Origin: Planctomycetaceae bacterium
GTDB lineage: Bacteria > Planctomycetota > Planctomycetia > Pirellulales > Pirellulaceae
Length of the DNA: 64,000 bases
Assembly (NCBI GenBank): GCA_020638995.1
Contig: JACKHM010000005.1
Coordinates: forward strand, 372,001 to 436,000
Reading direction: 5' to 3'
Numbering within the stretch: position 1 is the first letter of the stretch; each line of letters opens with the position of its first letter. This document shows, one piece after another, positions 39,223 to 48,018 of the stretch. Made by a program: the position numbers and the translations under genes. The notes under the pieces were generated by a model. The model was not told where the DNA came from and made no database searches. It was given only the letters and a program-made list of their open reading frames with translations.

Positions 39223-39786
39223 ATGCGCCCCATCTCGGCAACTTACCAAGACCCGCTTGATCTCGTCTGGCTTCACGCGGCGAGTTCGCTCGGCATCAGG
39301 GTCGAGCGAAGTGCGGAAGTGTTCGCTTCCTGGGATGGGTGTGGCATCTTGCGAATTGGCACGCCCGAGACGCTCGACGCCGACGACTCACTCGCTCAGA
39401 TGGTACTCCACGAGTTGTGCCACCTGCTGGTCGAAGGTCCTGATGCGATCACGCTGCCCGATTGGGGTTTGCAGAATGATCCGAGCAAAGTCGTGCATGA
39501 ACATGCCACACTCCGTCTGCAAGCAGCATTGGCCGATACCGTTGGATTGCGAGAGTTCTTTGCCGCCACAACGGTCTTCCGGAAGTATTACGACCAACTT
39601 ACCGACCATCCGCTCGAAGCTGGCGACGACCCGGCGATCGACCTGGCGCTAGTCGCATGGCACCGTTCGCGTGCCGAACCGTGGGCCGGACCACTCGACC
39701 GTGCGCTGCGTCTGACCGCTGAATTGGCTCACGTCGTACAAAACATAGCGCCGTCCGACTCACTTTGGTCTCGCGACAAACGGTAG
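39223..39786 (+). CDS. Hypothetical zinc-peptidase-like protein (HELCH motif)
   Basis: A 187-residue protein with no signal peptide. Residues 61-75 read AQMVLHELCHLLVEG; the HExxH pattern is a zinc-peptidase active site (HELCH). Further possible ligands are a Glu-His pair in KVVHEHATLRL. The C-terminal half is helical, ending in LAHVVQNI and a basic tail. I do not recognise a named family. It starts 77 bases after the DUF1501 gene on the same strand, but the two may be unrelated. Confidence 0.6.
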   Translation: MRPISATYQDPLDLVWLHAASSLGIRVERSAEVFASWDGCGILRIGTPETLDADDSLAQMVLHELCHLLVEGPDAITLPDWGLQNDPSKVVHEHATLRLQAALADTVGLREFFAATTVFRKYYDQLTDHPLEAGDDPAIDLALVAWHRSRAEPWAGPLDRALRLTAELAHVVQNIAPSDSLWSRDKR

Positions 39787-39957
39787 CTGCCTTGGGGAGG
39801 TTCCCCCGCTGGCGGAAGTGTGGTCTAGCAAACAAGTTGACAGCATTCGCAAAGTGTTCCATCCTGGGAGGGCCTAGGACTGGGTGACCTAACGCTTTTA
39901 CCGGTAGCAGCATGCTCAAGTTTACGAGATTCGCTGGGCGAATGAGTTAAGACTGCA

Positions 39958-42900
39958 ATGAAACGACGTGATCGACGCAAACGGCGATTGTACCTCGAAC
40001 CGCTCGAGGCCCGCGTGCTGCTGGACGCAAGCGGCGACTTCTTTGACGTTCGCCAGAACAGCGATCCTCAAGCTTTGGATGTGCTCAGAAACGACGTCTT
40101 CGATCAAGACTATTCGGGGCCACGTCTGATCACGAGCACGAGTTTTGGCAGCAAGGGCGGCTTGATCCGTATCGCTGACGATCGCAAGTCCCTGGAATAC
40201 ACCCCGCCGGCAGATGGTTTTGGTACCGAAACATTTACTTACTACGTCGACCACAATCTTTCGGCTACGGTTTCCGTCTCGTTGGTCGCACCGCTGGCGC
40301 ACGATCAATACACCATCAACCCCAACGACGAAGCGTGGACGTTGGACGTTATGGCAAACGACGTGTTCTGGGACGGATACGATGGTGCCCAGCAAATCAC
40401 AAGCGTCAGCGAAACACTGCTCGGCGGATCTGTCGAGGTGGGCGCAAACGGCCAATCAATTGTCTACACTCCGCCGAAGTACGAAGTCGGTAAGGATGCG
40501 TTTATTTACTTCGTCGACGATCTTTACCCGGCGGAAGTTATCGTCAACATTCGCGATCCGCTCAGCGCCGATACGAAACTGAATATTGTTTGGAACACAG
40601 AAGAAGTTGTGCTGGATGTTCTGGCAAACGACTCGTTCTGGGACGGCTACGAAGGCGATCAGCAGATCACGCATCTCGTCGTGCGCGAAAATGTCGCGGG
40701 ATCCTTCTCCATCGCCGATGACGGTTTATCCATTGCCTACTCACCGGCACATGACTTTCAAGGTATCGAAACCGTTCGCTACGTCGTTGATGGTCGTCAT
40801 GAGCAGTCTGTGACCGTGCAGGTGCATCGTCCAGTGCGAGATGATTGGCCGCGACTCTACACAAACGGCCAAGGCGATCTTGCCGGCCGATATATTGATT
40901 TAGTCAGCAATGACACGTTCACGTGGCAAGATGATCGTTACGCCCCAGGAGATTCTCGGCGATGGGTGACAACCGATGTCGTTGACAGAATCACGAGCGT
41001 AACGACTTCGCAAGCCGATGCCACAATCGAGATTGCTCCGGATGGGCAAGGCGTCTTTTACACCGCACCCGCGGACTTCCTTGGCATCGACACCTTCAAC
41101 TACACAGTCGACGAAAAGTACACGGCAACTGTCACGGTAACGGTCACAGAGACGCCGACTGGTGGAGGTGGTAGTGGAGGAGGCGGTGGAGGATCACAGA
41201 CGCAACCACCGTCGAACGTATGTCGAACCTTGTACGACGCTAAGGTGGTAAATCAGAATAGCGATGAAGTGCAAATCGATGTTCTCGCCAATGATTTCCA
41301 ACAGCGAGGATTTCTGTGCGACCCATACGAAGGAAAACGCGAAATTACGGACGTGATTGGTCCCAGCAGCGGCAGTGTCACGGTCAGCAGCGATCGCAGC
41401 CTGGTCACTTACACGCCGGACGAGGACTTTGTTGGGTCGGACAGTTTTCAGTACATCGTCGATGACATTTGGACTGAATACGTGACGGTGAATGTTGTGC
41501 GCCGAGTTCGCGATGACCAGTTCCGTGTCGAGCCCGATTTCACCGACAATCTGGATGTGCTTGCGAACGACTTGTTTGGTGCCGACTATACAGGGCCGCA
41601 GCGAATCACTGAAGTCACAACAAGCGATGCCGGAGCAACCATCTCGATTGGCGAGGCTTACGATTCGATCACATACGCTCCGCCCGCTGGCTTCTCGGGA
41701 GAAGACCACTTTACGTATGTCGTCGATGGCGGATTAAAGGCCGACGTTACCGTATACGTCAGCTCGTCGCGCGAAGCCTTGTTGCGCAAGTTTGATTCTG
41801 AAACTCTGTTCGGGCCGCTGCTTGAAGAAGCGTTGGGGCAATGGGATCAAGTCTTCGGCACTACGATTGAACAGTATCCCTGGTATCGCGACTTGTATTT
41901 TTCGACGTTCGCTGAAGGTGCTGCGATCGACAGAAGTTCAGCAAGCGAAGTGCGTGTTCATTCAGAGACGAATGTCCAGGTACAAGGTATCGACGAGGCT
42001 GACATCGTTGAAACGGACAGCGAGTTTTTATATGTCGTGCGCGAAGGTGAGTTGGTCATCGCTAAGGCATGGCCCGCCGACGAATTGTCGATCGTTTCGC
42101 AAACGACAATCGAAGGGCAACCGATCGGCGAGTATCTGAACGGCACACGCTTGACGGTCGTTTCTCAGAATTATGAGATCGCTTGGCGGGACATCTTTTC
42201 TCCCGAAAGCCCTGCCCAGACGGCAAGCGGCACAAATAGTTTGACTGATGCGTTGATCGACGGCGCCGGGATTGGAATTTCTCCTGAGTATCCGCAGCAA
42301 TCGTCGGCTACTACGGTCGTCAGCGTGTTCGATGTTTCCGATCGGAGCAGTCCCAAACTTGTCCAGAAAACTAAACTCGATGGAACGTATGTCGAATCGC
42401 GTCGAATCGGCAACCAGATCTTTCTTGTGCAGAGAAATCAGCGGCTGACGATTCCTGGCCCCATCCTGACTTGCGAGCCGCTCGCCGATGACCCCATGCC
42501 GGTGGTCGCGGATGGTATATCGATCATCCCGCCGATGCAGACATGCACCTATGAAACGCGAGATGACTACATTATTCGCGTGACCGAGTTGTTCGATTCA
42601 ATGCTGCCGCACTATGCGAGCTATGACGCCGATGGCAATCTAGTTAGGACAGGTCTAGCGATCGCACCCGAAGACATTTATCGGCCACAGGACAAGTCGG
42701 CGCGGAATTTGGTTTCGGTCGTGTCGATCGATATGTCGATCAATGAGCCGGGTTTGAGCGGCGCAAGTGGGATACTGACGAGCGGAGCGGACACGATCTA
42801 TGGCGGTTGGGACGGCCTGTATGTGCTAGATCGAAGTTACAACTACGAAGACGGCGATACGACCCAGATTCTCAAGTTCGATTGGAATGCCGACACGGGA

Positions 42901-44550
42901 TTAGTGGATTTTGCGTCGTTCGGACACGTTGCCGGTTATCTCTTGAATCAGTTTTCGGTCGATACCTTCGACGGTTACCTCCGAATTGCGACGACTCTTT
43001 GGAATCGTGGTGGCGGCAACTATTCGAACAACGCCGAAAACACGATCTTTGTGTTGCGCGATGATGAAGGCGTCATGGAAGTCGTCGGCGACTTGCAGAA
43101 CCTGGGTTTTACCGAATACATCAAGTCGGTGCGATTCATAGGCGATCGTGCGTTTGTCACGACCTTCCGTGACATTGATCCGTTATTCGTGATCGATATG
43201 AGCGATCCTTCCGAGCCGCTGCCGGTCGGGCACGTCACCTTGCCAGGATTTAGCAGCTACATGCAGATGATCGACGAGAATCATCTGCTGACGATCGGTC
43301 GCAATGCAGTGACCGATACGACCGGCTCGACACAGGTCATCCTGTTCGATGTCACCGACGTGACTCGGCCAAGAATCGTCGGCCGGCACAGCTTCTATCG
43401 CAATTCGTTTTCTATCGCCGAAACCGATCACCACGCCTTTGGCTGGTTTGCGGCACACGACGTTCTAGCGATTCCGCTGGCTGAAAACCGCCGGCGACGA
43501 ATCGATGCCGACGAAGATGGTTATCCCGAGGCATGGGAATACTATCGAGAAGATGATCTGGCGGTACTGGAAATCGATGTCAACGCCACCATCGAGTCTC
43601 GTGACGGTGTGCAGTTGCGTGGCGAGGTCGCAAACAACTCGCAGGTCCTACGCGGTGCGTTCATTGACGACGTACTGTACTCGATCGCTCGCAATTCAAT
43701 CACCGCTGTCGACATCCACGAGCCAACAACAATCCTCGGCCAGGCGACAATCTCACCAAACGACGCAGTTCCTGCCGGTGACGACACCACTGCAGGTATG
43801 GAAGCCGAGACGAGACAATTGGTAAAGGTGGCCCGGGAAGAAGTCCTCCGACATTTTGGCCGCCCTGTGGTACCCATGCTGATCACCGCAGAAAGCCCCA
43901 ACGCATTGCGAGGCGACCAAACGCCTCAGAGCGAGTTCTTGTTTAGCGTTGGTGATCAGATGCTGCGAGTTACAGCCGACAGGGAAGGAAATGTTCGGCT
44001 GGTCGATGAGCAGTTTGAGTTCTCGGCACAGAACGCGGACCACTGGCGAAATCAATCCAAGCCCACGGACGTCAACGGCGATGGCCAAACGAGTCCGTTG
44101 GATGCTCTCGTCTTGATCAATGAACATGCGCGAGCCGGTGCAAGAAAGTTGTCGGTCCAATCCGTATTGCGTCAGATCGAGGCACGCGCGGAGCGGCAGA
44201 GTGAATTCTTCGACGTCTCGGGCGACGGCTGGCTTTCGCCGATCGATGTGCTATTGGTCATCGACCACATCAACCACACGATCTCTGCTGAGGGTGAGTA
44301 TTCGGCAACGGTGGAGGCGATCTTTGGCGCCGGCCAAAGGCAATTAGAGCTGCTACCTCAGCCAAGCCAAGCGAGCTCCCTGCCGATTGACAACAGCTCG
44401 CCAGAAGGACAGTGGCGGCGCAGCGCCGAAGCACGCATTGGCAACAGGCGTGATGATGAAGCTCCGATCATGTGGACTCCGCTTGAAGAGCTCCCTCCGT
44501 CCAGCGCCAGCCAACGACGCCATCCGAATGAACGCCTTGGGAACGGATGA
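39958..44550 (+). CDS. Large secreted beta-propeller protein with cadherin-like repeats and dockerin
   Basis: A 1,530-residue protein. The N-terminus MKRRDRRKRRLYLEPLEARVLLDASG is a planctomycete export-type head (LEPLEARVLL motif). Six similar repeats of about 90 residues follow (to about 605); each has LDVLANDxF, GxxQIT and a closing TFxYxVD. A Gly/Ser linker lies near 400-420. From about 640 to 1290 is a beta-propeller domain (PF09826-type; NVQVQGIDEADIVETDSEFLYV, DGTYVESRRIG, TLPGFSSYMQ). Near the C-terminus DVNGDGQTSPLDALVLINEH and DVSGDGWLSPIDVLLVIDH are dockerin calcium repeats. Role in cell-surface assembly is inferred. Confidence 0.85.
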   Translation: MKRRDRRKRRLYLEPLEARVLLDASGDFFDVRQNSDPQALDVLRNDVFDQDYSGPRLITSTSFGSKGGLIRIADDRKSLEYTPPADGFGTETFTYYVDHNLSATVSVSLVAPLAHDQYTINPNDEAWTLDVMANDVFWDGYDGAQQITSVSETLLGGSVEVGANGQSIVYTPPKYEVGKDAFIYFVDDLYPAEVIVNIRDPLSADTKLNIVWNTEEVVLDVLANDSFWDGYEGDQQITHLVVRENVAGSFSIADDGLSIAYSPAHDFQGIETVRYVVDGRHEQSVTVQVHRPVRDDWPRLYTNGQGDLAGRYIDLVSNDTFTWQDDRYAPGDSRRWVTTDVVDRITSVTTSQADATIEIAPDGQGVFYTAPADFLGIDTFNYTVDEKYTATVTVTVTETPTGGGGSGGGGGGSQTQPPSNVCRTLYDAKVVNQNSDEVQIDVLANDFQQRGFLCDPYEGKREITDVIGPSSGSVTVSSDRSLVTYTPDEDFVGSDSFQYIVDDIWTEYVTVNVVRRVRDDQFRVEPDFTDNLDVLANDLFGADYTGPQRITEVTTSDAGATISIGEAYDSITYAPPAGFSGEDHFTYVVDGGLKADVTVYVSSSREALLRKFDSETLFGPLLEEALGQWDQVFGTTIEQYPWYRDLYFSTFAEGAAIDRSSASEVRVHSETNVQVQGIDEADIVETDSEFLYVVREGELVIAKAWPADELSIVSQTTIEGQPIGEYLNGTRLTVVSQNYEIAWRDIFSPESPAQTASGTNSLTDALIDGAGIGISPEYPQQSSATTVVSVFDVSDRSSPKLVQKTKLDGTYVESRRIGNQIFLVQRNQRLTIPGPILTCEPLADDPMPVVADGISIIPPMQTCTYETRDDYIIRVTELFDSMLPHYASYDADGNLVRTGLAIAPEDIYRPQDKSARNLVSVVSIDMSINEPGLSGASGILTSGADTIYGGWDGLYVLDRSYNYEDGDTTQILKFDWNADTGLVDFASFGHVAGYLLNQFSVDTFDGYLRIATTLWNRGGGNYSNNAENTIFVLRDDEGVMEVVGDLQNLGFTEYIKSVRFIGDRAFVTTFRDIDPLFVIDMSDPSEPLPVGHVTLPGFSSYMQMIDENHLLTIGRNAVTDTTGSTQVILFDVTDVTRPRIVGRHSFYRNSFSIAETDHHAFGWFAAHDVLAIPLAENRRRRIDADEDGYPEAWEYYREDDLAVLEIDVNATIESRDGVQLRGEVANNSQVLRGAFIDDVLYSIARNSITAVDIHEPTTILGQATISPNDAVPAGDDTTAGMEAETRQLVKVAREEVLRHFGRPVVPMLITAESPNALRGDQTPQSEFLFSVGDQMLRVTADREGNVRLVDEQFEFSAQNADHWRNQSKPTDVNGDGQTSPLDALVLINEHARAGARKLSVQSVLRQIEARAERQSEFFDVSGDGWLSPIDVLLVIDHINHTISAEGEYSATVEAIFGAGQRQLELLPQPSQASSLPIDNSSPEGQWRRSAEARIGNRRDDEAPIMWTPLEELPPSSASQRRHPNERLGNG

Positions 44551-44928
44551 TACATCGGACACCGAGTGGTTGCCGCACATGTTTCGATTCGACTCAAGTC
44601 GCCATTCGGACCAGCGTCCCCTACTTGCGTCATAGGTGATTAGGCTCAGTAGGTGAGATGCGTGGTGCGAACGCTTCTTCGACCTCTGTAGAGTACTGAG
44701 TTCGGTCGGCCACACCGTGGACTTGAACTTGTGGAAAACCACCAGGCGGCTAAGCCGACGAGTTCGATTCCCGAGGCTGCACAACCCGATTATCCGGGTA
44801 AAACCGATTGTGTTTGATTCAACGCCTTGGCGCCTTGCAGAGCGTGCTTCAGATTTTTCCGCCTCGCGCTGACGCTGACCTATTTTTGAACAATCGGCCG
44901 GTATTAACGAGCGAGGGGGAGACGAAAA
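44551..44928. other. Intergenic region without a supported gene
   Basis: No gene could be supported in these 378 bases. A stem with arms ACCCG and CGGGT (44789-44804), bracketed by CACAA and TTGTG, may act as a terminator for the propeller gene. A tRNA T-arm-like stretch near 44760 is discussed among rejected items. Confidence 0.4.
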
Positions 44929-45945
44929 ATGTCGCTAATGGAAGAGTCCTTGGCTGTGCTGCAACGAAACAGCCCGTCGGACGGATTGACGGAAATCCTC
45001 AAGAGCGAAAACCGGCAGCTCAAGAAGGGCTTAGGCAATGTTCAGCAGCACCTCGCGGAGTCTGTCGCCGTCAGCGAGGAGAATATCAAGAACTGTCGGA
45101 AGATCGAGAGCCATTGTATTCAGCTGTCAAACGAGTCCCAAGCGATTCGATCGGAAACGGGAGAACTCAGCAACGCGGTTTCCGAAATTCGCGAGTTGGT
45201 CGAAGCAACGGACAAGCAATTAATGGGTATTCGCAAGTTCGTCGACATGATAGACGATGTCGCCGATCAGACGAATTTGCTGGCGTTGAATGCGACGATC
45301 GAAGCCGCAAGAGCAGGCGAAGCTGGTAAGGGCTTTGCCGTAGTGGCTGGCGAAGTCAAGGAATTGTCGCGGCAGACGCAGGGAGCTGTCGGCAGCATCA
45401 GCGCGTCCGTCGAGCAGATTCTGCAGAACTCGACTCGAGTTGCGGAGCGAATGAGAGACCTCGATGAGCGAACCGACCAAATACGAGATACTGTGGCGGC
45501 GTTCAACGATCGAATCCAAGAGACCAATGAAAAGAATGTCGATGCGCGACGACGGATCACTGCCGCAAACGATCGCGTTTTCATGAGTCTTGCAAAACTT
45601 GACCACATCACTTGGAAGGTTAACACGTACTTGAGCGTACTTGAACAGGAACCTGCGTTCGAGTTTGTCGATCATCGCAATTGTCGCTTAGGCAAATGGT
45701 ACTACGAAGGTGAAGGGCAAGCATCATTCTCAACGATGCCATCTTTTCGCGGGCTACAGACACCTCATGCTCATGTTCATGATGCCACGAGGCGTGTATT
45801 CAGCTTACTAGAGATCGACGACGACGCGTCCTGCACCATGCTCACAGATGCACTCGATAGCATGGAGCAAGCCAGCGAGGAAGTGTTTCGTTTCCTCGAC
45901 CGCATACTTTCGGAGAAGATGCAGCAGATCGGCGAAGGGAACTAG
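44929..45945 (+). CDS. Soluble methyl-accepting chemotaxis protein with C-terminal CZB domain
   Basis: A 338-residue receptor without membrane segments, so cytoplasmic. The signalling hairpin tip is QTNLLALNATIEAARAGEAGKGFAVVAGEVKELS, the highly conserved MCP sequence that binds CheA and CheW. The C-terminal CZB (chemoreceptor zinc-binding) domain follows, with VDHRNCRLGKWYYEGEGQ and later PHAHVHDATRRVF, supplying three His and one Cys for zinc. Such receptors respond to zinc availability or hypochlorous acid in other bacteria. No che gene is in the window. GGGGGAG precedes the ATG. Confidence 0.92.
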   Translation: MSLMEESLAVLQRNSPSDGLTEILKSENRQLKKGLGNVQQHLAESVAVSEENIKNCRKIESHCIQLSNESQAIRSETGELSNAVSEIRELVEATDKQLMGIRKFVDMIDDVADQTNLLALNATIEAARAGEAGKGFAVVAGEVKELSRQTQGAVGSISASVEQILQNSTRVAERMRDLDERTDQIRDTVAAFNDRIQETNEKNVDARRRITAANDRVFMSLAKLDHITWKVNTYLSVLEQEPAFEFVDHRNCRLGKWYYEGEGQASFSTMPSFRGLQTPHAHVHDATRRVFSLLEIDDDASCTMLTDALDSMEQASEEVFRFLDRILSEKMQQIGEGN

Positions 45946-46001
45946 CCGTTCCGCGTCTCGCACCTTGCCAGTGACAGCAATGTGTTTTTGAGTTTGCTTC
46001 G

Positions 46002-46427
46002 CTATTCCGGCAACACATCGTTCTTGTCGGTCCGCAATCTGCGAAGTGACATCAACAATTCACGACGAGCGTCCGTGATCGGGGAGCCGAATTCTGGATC
46101 GTCAGCATCTTGAAAGATGCGATCGATTTCAAATTGGTGAGAAGCCGCAAGCTTCGAGCCGTTGGGTGCAGACTTCAGAAGCTCGACATAGGTCTCTAGA
46201 TCCGCCTCATCCACCTCGGACAAATTGATTAATCGATCGTGGGTGAATGCATTGGCATTGGACTGGAACAGAATTTTCTCCACGACAACTCCGCGTAACC
46301 AGCTTGATGGTGTCTCGCGCGTAACGATTTCCAGAAGGTCGAAGACATCTGGCTCGGCCTCGCCATAGCCGATACGGAGTGGCGGCTCCCAGTGCGGCGG
46401 AAACTCTTCGAGGCCGCGCGCTGACAC
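46002..46427 (-). CDS. Hypothetical protein, possibly the tail of a broken gene
   Basis: A 141-residue reading frame beginning inside the fragment upstream (46716-46207, different frame). Its start MSARGLEEFPPHWEPP overlaps the point where the other frame loses recognisable sequence. The remainder is soluble with Glu- and Leu-rich helices (LLEIVTRETPSSWLRGVVVEK, DEADLETYVELLKSAP). No family recognised. It may be an independent small protein or the in-frame C-terminal part of a gene whose N-terminal part is displaced by a frameshift or deletion. Confidence 0.45.
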   Translation of the reverse strand: MSARGLEEFPPHWEPPLRIGYGEAEPDVFDLLEIVTRETPSSWLRGVVVEKILFQSNANAFTHDRLINLSEVDEADLETYVELLKSAPNGSKLAASHQFEIDRIFQDADDPEFGSPITDARRELLMSLRRLRTDKNDVLPE

Positions 46428-46716
46428 GTAACTGATAGGCTTCGAGAATCGACGCGGTCAGCGCCGATATCGCGACGATGGTCGGAGATTGGCTTACGAT
46501 CGCATCAACGAGCGCGTCGTTGGTAGCTGCTGCCTCGTGATAGCTGCAGGACCAGTTCGGCGGCGTCAAGCCAGCCAACGTCAATACACCCAACGCAGGA
46601 AGTTGTTCGATCGCGTTTGCCCGCGGCGCTAATCCCGGGAGCGACATACCCAGCTCAAGCAACTTGCTATCGCCGACACGAAGGCCCGTAAGAGGAACGA
46701 AGGCTACGTGCGGCAT
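46207..46716 (-). pseudogene. Truncated cobalamin-binding domain of a radical SAM-type protein
   Basis: Only the first 90 or so residues look like protein: MPHVAFVPLTGLRVGDSKLLELGMSLPGL, then LPALGVLTLAGLTPPNWSCSYHE and IVAISALTASILEAYQL. This has the pattern of the N-terminal B12-binding domain of radical SAM enzymes. After about 46440 the frame becomes Arg-rich and meaningless, and the SAM domain with its CxxxCxxC motif is absent in the window. The remaining frame is therefore a broken gene. Confidence 0.55.
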
Positions 46717-46791
46717 CGGGTGTAACCTCACTTAACTTGATAAAGTGCGAGGCGAATGCCCGGCTTCTGGTGTTGACCGCGAATCCTTGGG

Positions 46792-47538
46792 CTAGATCGA
46801 ACTACCGAAACAGTGCTCCAAAAAGTTGTTGAGGAGCATTGCAACCTCCGGCGTATCCTGGCATCGCTCGCGTGCAAAGTCATCCAGCGACATGCCCGCA
46901 ATATTGTAAACGTATTGTGGGTAAGCTTCGACGCGCTGCAGGAACGACTTTCGATCAAGTTCAGGATGAAACTGAGTACAGTAAATTGGTTTGTCGGCAA
47001 AGCAAAAGGCTTGATTCTCAACGATATCACTCGAAGCGAGCAGGATAGCTTCTGGGGGTAGACGGTCGACGATGTCTTGGTGCCCCATGAGTGCGAGGAA
47101 TTCCGACCCCAATGCACCGAAAACAGGATCGGATTTGCCCACATCTGTCAACCGAACTTGAACCGTGCCCAATTCTGCCCGGTTCATATCCGTGACAACT
47201 TCTCCGCCCAGCGCCTTTGCCATCGCTTGAAAGCCCCAGCACGAGGCAAAGGTCGGTTTGGAAATGTCGTAGAGTTCTTGCATGGTCTCCAGAGCAGCAG
47301 GCAGCCAGTCGCCTCCGTCCGCAACCGAGTAGTCGCCGCTGCCGCCTAACACAACGACGTCGAACCGGCTGAGGTATTCCAGCGATGGGACACCAGCGAG
47401 AATGTCAAAGATCGTAATCCGATTCTGATCGCAGCCGAAAGCTTTTGCGAAACACTGCGGCTCTTGTTGCCGCATTGGATCATTCGCGTTACGCACTTGC
47501 AGGAGCAGGTAACGTAATCTACGAGAAAGAGATGTCAT
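46792..47538 (-). CDS. Type 1 glutamine amidotransferase
   Basis: A 248-residue GATase class I domain. The nucleophile elbow is ASCWGFQAMAKALGG (Cys), and the His-Glu of the triad is in YCTQFHPELDRKSFLQR. The oxyanion region VVVLGGSGDYSVAD is in place. The family hydrolyses glutamine to release ammonia for a synthase or acts as a GMP-synthase-like peptidase. No synthase domain is fused and the partner is unknown. The C-terminal extension (GMSLDDFARERCQDTPEVAML) is helical. On the minus strand, 43 bases from the next upstream gene. Confidence 0.88.
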   Translation of the reverse strand: MTSLSRRLRYLLLQVRNANDPMRQQEPQCFAKAFGCDQNRITIFDILAGVPSLEYLSRFDVVVLGGSGDYSVADGGDWLPAALETMQELYDISKPTFASCWGFQAMAKALGGEVVTDMNRAELGTVQVRLTDVGKSDPVFGALGSEFLALMGHQDIVDRLPPEAILLASSDIVENQAFCFADKPIYCTQFHPELDRKSFLQRVEAYPQYVYNIAGMSLDDFARERCQDTPEVAMLLNNFLEHCFGSSI

Positions 47539-47581
47539 GAGCTAAATCGACTGGCCGCAGAGAACGCTCCGGAGACGAGGA

Positions 47582-47869
47582 TCACCAGCGAACTTCAACC
47601 TTTTCGCCAACGGCCACACCGAGCATGATCTTGGCACTATCGGTCACAATCTCTAACTCCAAACATCCACTCGGTCCCAGGACCGCAATCAACGTAAACG
47701 GCGGCTGTTCATGCCCGATGTCGAAGATCCCTAACGTCTCATGCTCATCGCAGCGGACCGAGACCTGATCGCCACGCGGAACTCCCGCGAGTTGATCGGC
47801 GGCAATATCGGTGACGAGGTTTCCTGACTCACTTATTGAAACCACCGTCCCTTCAATTCGTCCAGCCAC
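47582..47869 (-). CDS. SAM-hydroxide adenosyltransferase C-terminal-domain-like protein
   Basis: A 95-residue protein from the GTG at 47869, with GGAGG 6-10 bases upstream; an earlier ATG would add 18 residues. The sequence (GTVVSISESGNLVTDIAADQL, HETLGIFDIGHEQPPFTLIAVLGPSGCLELEIV) matches the small beta-barrel C-terminal domain of SAM hydrolases (DUF62), standing alone here. The catalytic N-terminal domain is absent, so it may not act as an enzyme. Its gene lies 44 bases before the amidotransferase gene on the same strand. Confidence 0.6.
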   Translation of the reverse strand: MAGRIEGTVVSISESGNLVTDIAADQLAGVPRGDQVSVRCDEHETLGIFDIGHEQPPFTLIAVLGPSGCLELEIVTDSAKIMLGVAVGEKVEVRW

Positions 47870-48018
47870 TAGCCTTCCTCCACAAGGAGAGAGTGATACG
47901 AAATCACAGATTACAGAGTCCAATGCAGGATGGCCATTCTAGGGGTTCCTGCCGCGCGAGCCAAGACGGAAAGGCATTTGGGGCCGCGGCTTAGAGCTGC
48001 GTTAACAGTGGAACCGCT

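Noticed and set aside
44740..44790. tRNA-like T-arm sequence (GAGTTCGATTCCCGAGG) after the propeller gene
   Set aside because: The 3' acceptor sequence GGCTGCA has no matching 5' strand about 70-90 bases upstream, no anticodon arm forms, and there is no CCA. At most a degenerate remnant.
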